The notes beneath the pieces were generated by a model. The model was not told where the DNA came from. It did no database searches and worked only from the letters and a program-made list of their open reading frames with translations. Shown piece after piece: positions 5,637 to 7,236 of a stretch of 7,236 bases of DNA. The stretch's first letter is position 1, and every line of letters begins with the position of its first letter. The position numbers and the translations under genes are program-made. The stretch covers positions 1 to 7,236 of the forward strand of contig JAYWBR010000091.1 in the NCBI GenBank assembly GCA_043781315.1, read 5' to 3'. The DNA is from CAIQOK01 sp043781315. GTDB taxonomy: Bacteria > Verrucomicrobiota > Verrucomicrobiia > Limisphaerales > CAIQOK01.

Positions 5637-6875
5637 TTATTTTTGCGTGCGCTCCAGTTCTTTCATTAGTACCTCCACGCTGCCATTCAAGATGTTGCTG
5701 GTGACATCGCCATAACCCTCAAATTTCAGGCGGATGATTCCATTGGCATCCAGCACATACACAGTCGGCCAACCGGAGATATTCCACGCGGAAGAAATGG
5801 GGCCGTCCGATCCGCCTTTTCCATTCCAAAATGACGGCCAAGTCATCTGTTCATGTGCCACCGCGCGCTGGGCATCCGCCAGAACGCCATCGCCGTTGAC
5901 GCCGATCAAGGCGAACGGTCTGCCTTTCATCTGCTCGCTTAAGGCCCGTTCCACCGGCACAAGCTGCATGTAAGGGCTGCACCAAGATGCCCAAAAACTT
6001 AATACGGTTATCCGACCGCGACTGTCGCTCAACTTGAACTTCTGCCCTTTGATACTTTCGGCTGCAATGTCAGGTGCAACTGTGCCAAGGGAAAAACGCT
6101 TCAAGGTGGATAAATTCTGTTCGGCCAGTTCCTTGAGTGCCTGCGCTTCATCCTTCGGATTGCGGCGCTCGCGTAATTCCAGGCAGTCGGCGTAATGGGA
6201 AATGATCTCGCTGAACTTATTTTCCGCCTCGGTAGCAGCTTGGTGCGAAGTCCCGAATTTCGGCAGCTCAACCAGGTCATTGCTGGCGACGGTCTTTGCA
6301 TAAAACGGGGTTTGGCTCCAGTTCTCAAACTCCGCCAACTGCTCGGACTTGTTGGCATCGAGGCAGCCCAGTGCATAGATCGCCTGGGCGCGGATGGCAC
6401 GGACGGGATTGTTTACAACCACGGCTTGCAGAAAATCCACCACCGGCTTTTCGCGCCAGCGCCACACCCAACTGTGCCCGATAAAACCGCACAACGGGCC
6501 GACGGCGGAATTGCTGCCGTGATATTTGGCAAGCATGGCAAAGGCCTGGATGCGATTGGTAAAAACCGGCCCGCGTTCAGCCGAACCCTTCATGGCTACC
6601 CACGAAAACATTTCAAACGCCGTCTGGCCCGCAGGATTTTTTTGAGCCAGCTCCAAAATTTGCGGAAGATTGGTGGCGATCACTTGCTTGTAAGCCCGCC
6701 ACAAAACGCTGCCGACATCGTTCGTGGCCGCCTGATACGTGGCCGCCGCCGCCTCCACGGATTGTTTCAACGCCCGCATCTGCTCGTCGTTGGGGTTGGG
6801 CGACGATTCGGCGTAGGCCAGATTTGCCGTAACGACCAACCATGCCGCCAAAATAAGAACGCTTGTAATTTTCAT
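5637..6875 (-). CDS. Secreted TlpA-like redoxin with non-canonical WCSPY site
   Basis: 412 residues from the ATG at 6875. Residues 1-22 are a signal peptide (MKITSVLILAAWLVV then ANLAYA), so it acts outside the cytoplasm. Residues about 28-260 are an Ala-rich helical region of unknown function; about 264-408 is an AhpC/TSA-TlpA thioredoxin fold with LGTVAPDI, LSFWASWCSPYM, FALIGVNGDG, TWPSFWNG, and the cis-proline loop GWPTVYVLD (P370). The usual WCxPC becomes WCSPY: C299 is kept, the resolving cysteine is Tyr302 (TAC). Disulfide reduction by the normal mechanism is therefore unlikely unless another cysteine (for example C129, C171 or C231) resolves. The frame also extends to a TTG at 6902; I prefer the ATG because the signal peptide starts there. 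Its stop lies 2 nt from lysS tail copy B. It stands alone. Confidence 0.88.
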   Translation of the reverse strand: MKITSVLILAAWLVVTANLAYAESSPNPNDEQMRALKQSVEAAAATYQAATNDVGSVLWRAYKQVIATNLPQILELAQKNPAGQTAFEMFSWVAMKGSAERGPVFTNRIQAFAMLAKYHGSNSAVGPLCGFIGHSWVWRWREKPVVDFLQAVVVNNPVRAIRAQAIYALGCLDANKSEQLAEFENWSQTPFYAKTVASNDLVELPKFGTSHQAATEAENKFSEIISHYADCLELRERRNPKDEAQALKELAEQNLSTLKRFSLGTVAPDIAAESIKGQKFKLSDSRGRITVLSFWASWCSPYMQLVPVERALSEQMKGRPFALIGVNGDGVLADAQRAVAHEQMTWPSFWNGKGGSDGPISSAWNISGWPTVYVLDANGIIRLKFEGYGDVTSNILNGSVEVLMKELERTQK

Positions 6876-6995
6876 TGCTCTACGAAAGACGTTTGCGAAC
6901 AACTTGTTTGCCTACACTTTGTGCCTGCCTGCAAAATTGAAACGCCGCCTGCTGGATAAAGTTGCACTCAGCTTCAATTCACCGGAGGAATTTTC

Positions 6996-7060
6996 AACCG
7001 CTAATCTTCGCTCATCCCCGCTAATTTTTATCGGCGAAGATGCGTGCGGATGAGCGGTTA
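6996..7060. repeat. Degenerate CGCTAATC-type palindrome (P2) downstream of lysS
   Basis: Arms beginning AACCGCTAATC (6996 onward) and ending GATGAGCGGTT (to 7059) pair at roughly two thirds of positions, with variants of the same CGCTAATC unit as P1. It starts about 30 nt beyond the lysS stop and could act as its transcript end; there is no T-run. The remaining spacer, 6876-6995, shows nothing I can name. Confidence 0.55.
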
Positions 7061-7091
7061 CGAATCCGTGTCAATTCGTGAAATGAGTGTC

Positions 7092-7236
7092 TCACTTCGG
7101 CTTCAACTGCGGGAACAGGATCACATCACGAATACTTTCTTGCCCCAGCAACATCATGCACAGGCGATCAATTCCAATTCCGATGCCTCCAGCCGGAGGC
7201 ATCCCGTGTTCAAGGGCCACCAAAAAATCTTCGTCC
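7092..7236 (-). CDS. lysS: Lysyl-tRNA synthetase (class II), C-terminal 47 residues
   Basis: The minus strand enters from the right edge and ends at TGA 7092-7094. The 47 residues include DEDFLVALEHGMPPAGG, then GIGIGIDRL, the class II motif 3 whose Arg contacts ATP, then the typical lysS ending SIRDVILFPQLKPK. The enzyme charges tRNA-Lys in the cytoplasm. Codons in the last stretch end more often in A or T (GGG CAA GAA AGT ATT CGT GAT) than in the detached copies (GGC CAG GAA AGC ATC CGC GAC). The rest of the gene is outside the window. Confidence 0.93.
   Translation of the reverse strand, partial: DEDFLVALEHGMPPAGGIGIGIDRLCMMLLGQESIRDVILFPQLKPK

Noticed and set aside
6876..6902. TTG start nine codons upstream for the redoxin
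   Set aside because: The ATG at 6875 begins a well-formed signal peptide, and no better ribosome site precedes the TTG.
6195..6959. Plus-strand open frame of 254 codons
   Set aside because: Antisense to the redoxin gene and its signal peptide; no family features.

Overview
The window looks like a piece of a Verrucomicrobiota chromosome (my guess is the Pedosphaera/Limisphaerales side). Reasons: GC-rich coding DNA, a secreted S9 peptidase carrying a VHL-like domain, a TlpA-type redoxin fused behind a long periplasmic N-terminal region, a DUF433/DUF5615 pair, and intergenic DNA full of palindromic repeats. The lineage call is inference from gene style, not a database match. Every gene I accept lies on the minus strand; the long plus-strand frames are shadows of GC-rich genes.

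Layout from low to high coordinate. 1-2062: an S9 (dipeptidyl-peptidase IV-like) peptidase running off the left edge before its catalytic serine. 2063-2228: a spacer with a 20-bp-arm inverted repeat. 2229-4238: a receiver-PAS-PAS-PP2C (RsbU/SpoIIE-type) phosphatase. 4239-4648: debris, comprising a possible transposase tail and a DUF5615 toxin gene cut after about 53 codons. 4645-4875: an intact DUF433 antitoxin overlapping the toxin start. 4876-5636: a gene-poor mosaic with a CGCTAATC palindrome, a copy of the lysS 3' end, a 146-bp element with 23-bp terminal inverted repeats, an orphan coding fragment, a 200-bp imperfect palindrome, and a second copy of the lysS 3' end. 5637-6875: a secreted TlpA-like redoxin with a WCSPY active site. 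6996-7060: a second CGCTAATC-type palindrome. 7092-7236: the real lysS 3' end, running off the right edge.

The genes do not form one pathway. The most notable features are two. First, the last 18 codons of lysS occur three times (at the real gene and at 5018 and 5577), each with an in-frame stop. The two detached copies are identical to each other and differ from the real gene only at third codon positions. This resembles attachment-site repeats left by serial insertion at the 3' end of lysS, although no integrase is visible. Second, the VHL-like domain of the S9 peptidase aligns without gaps to the hydroxyproline-binding segment of human VHL and keeps most of the pocket residues.
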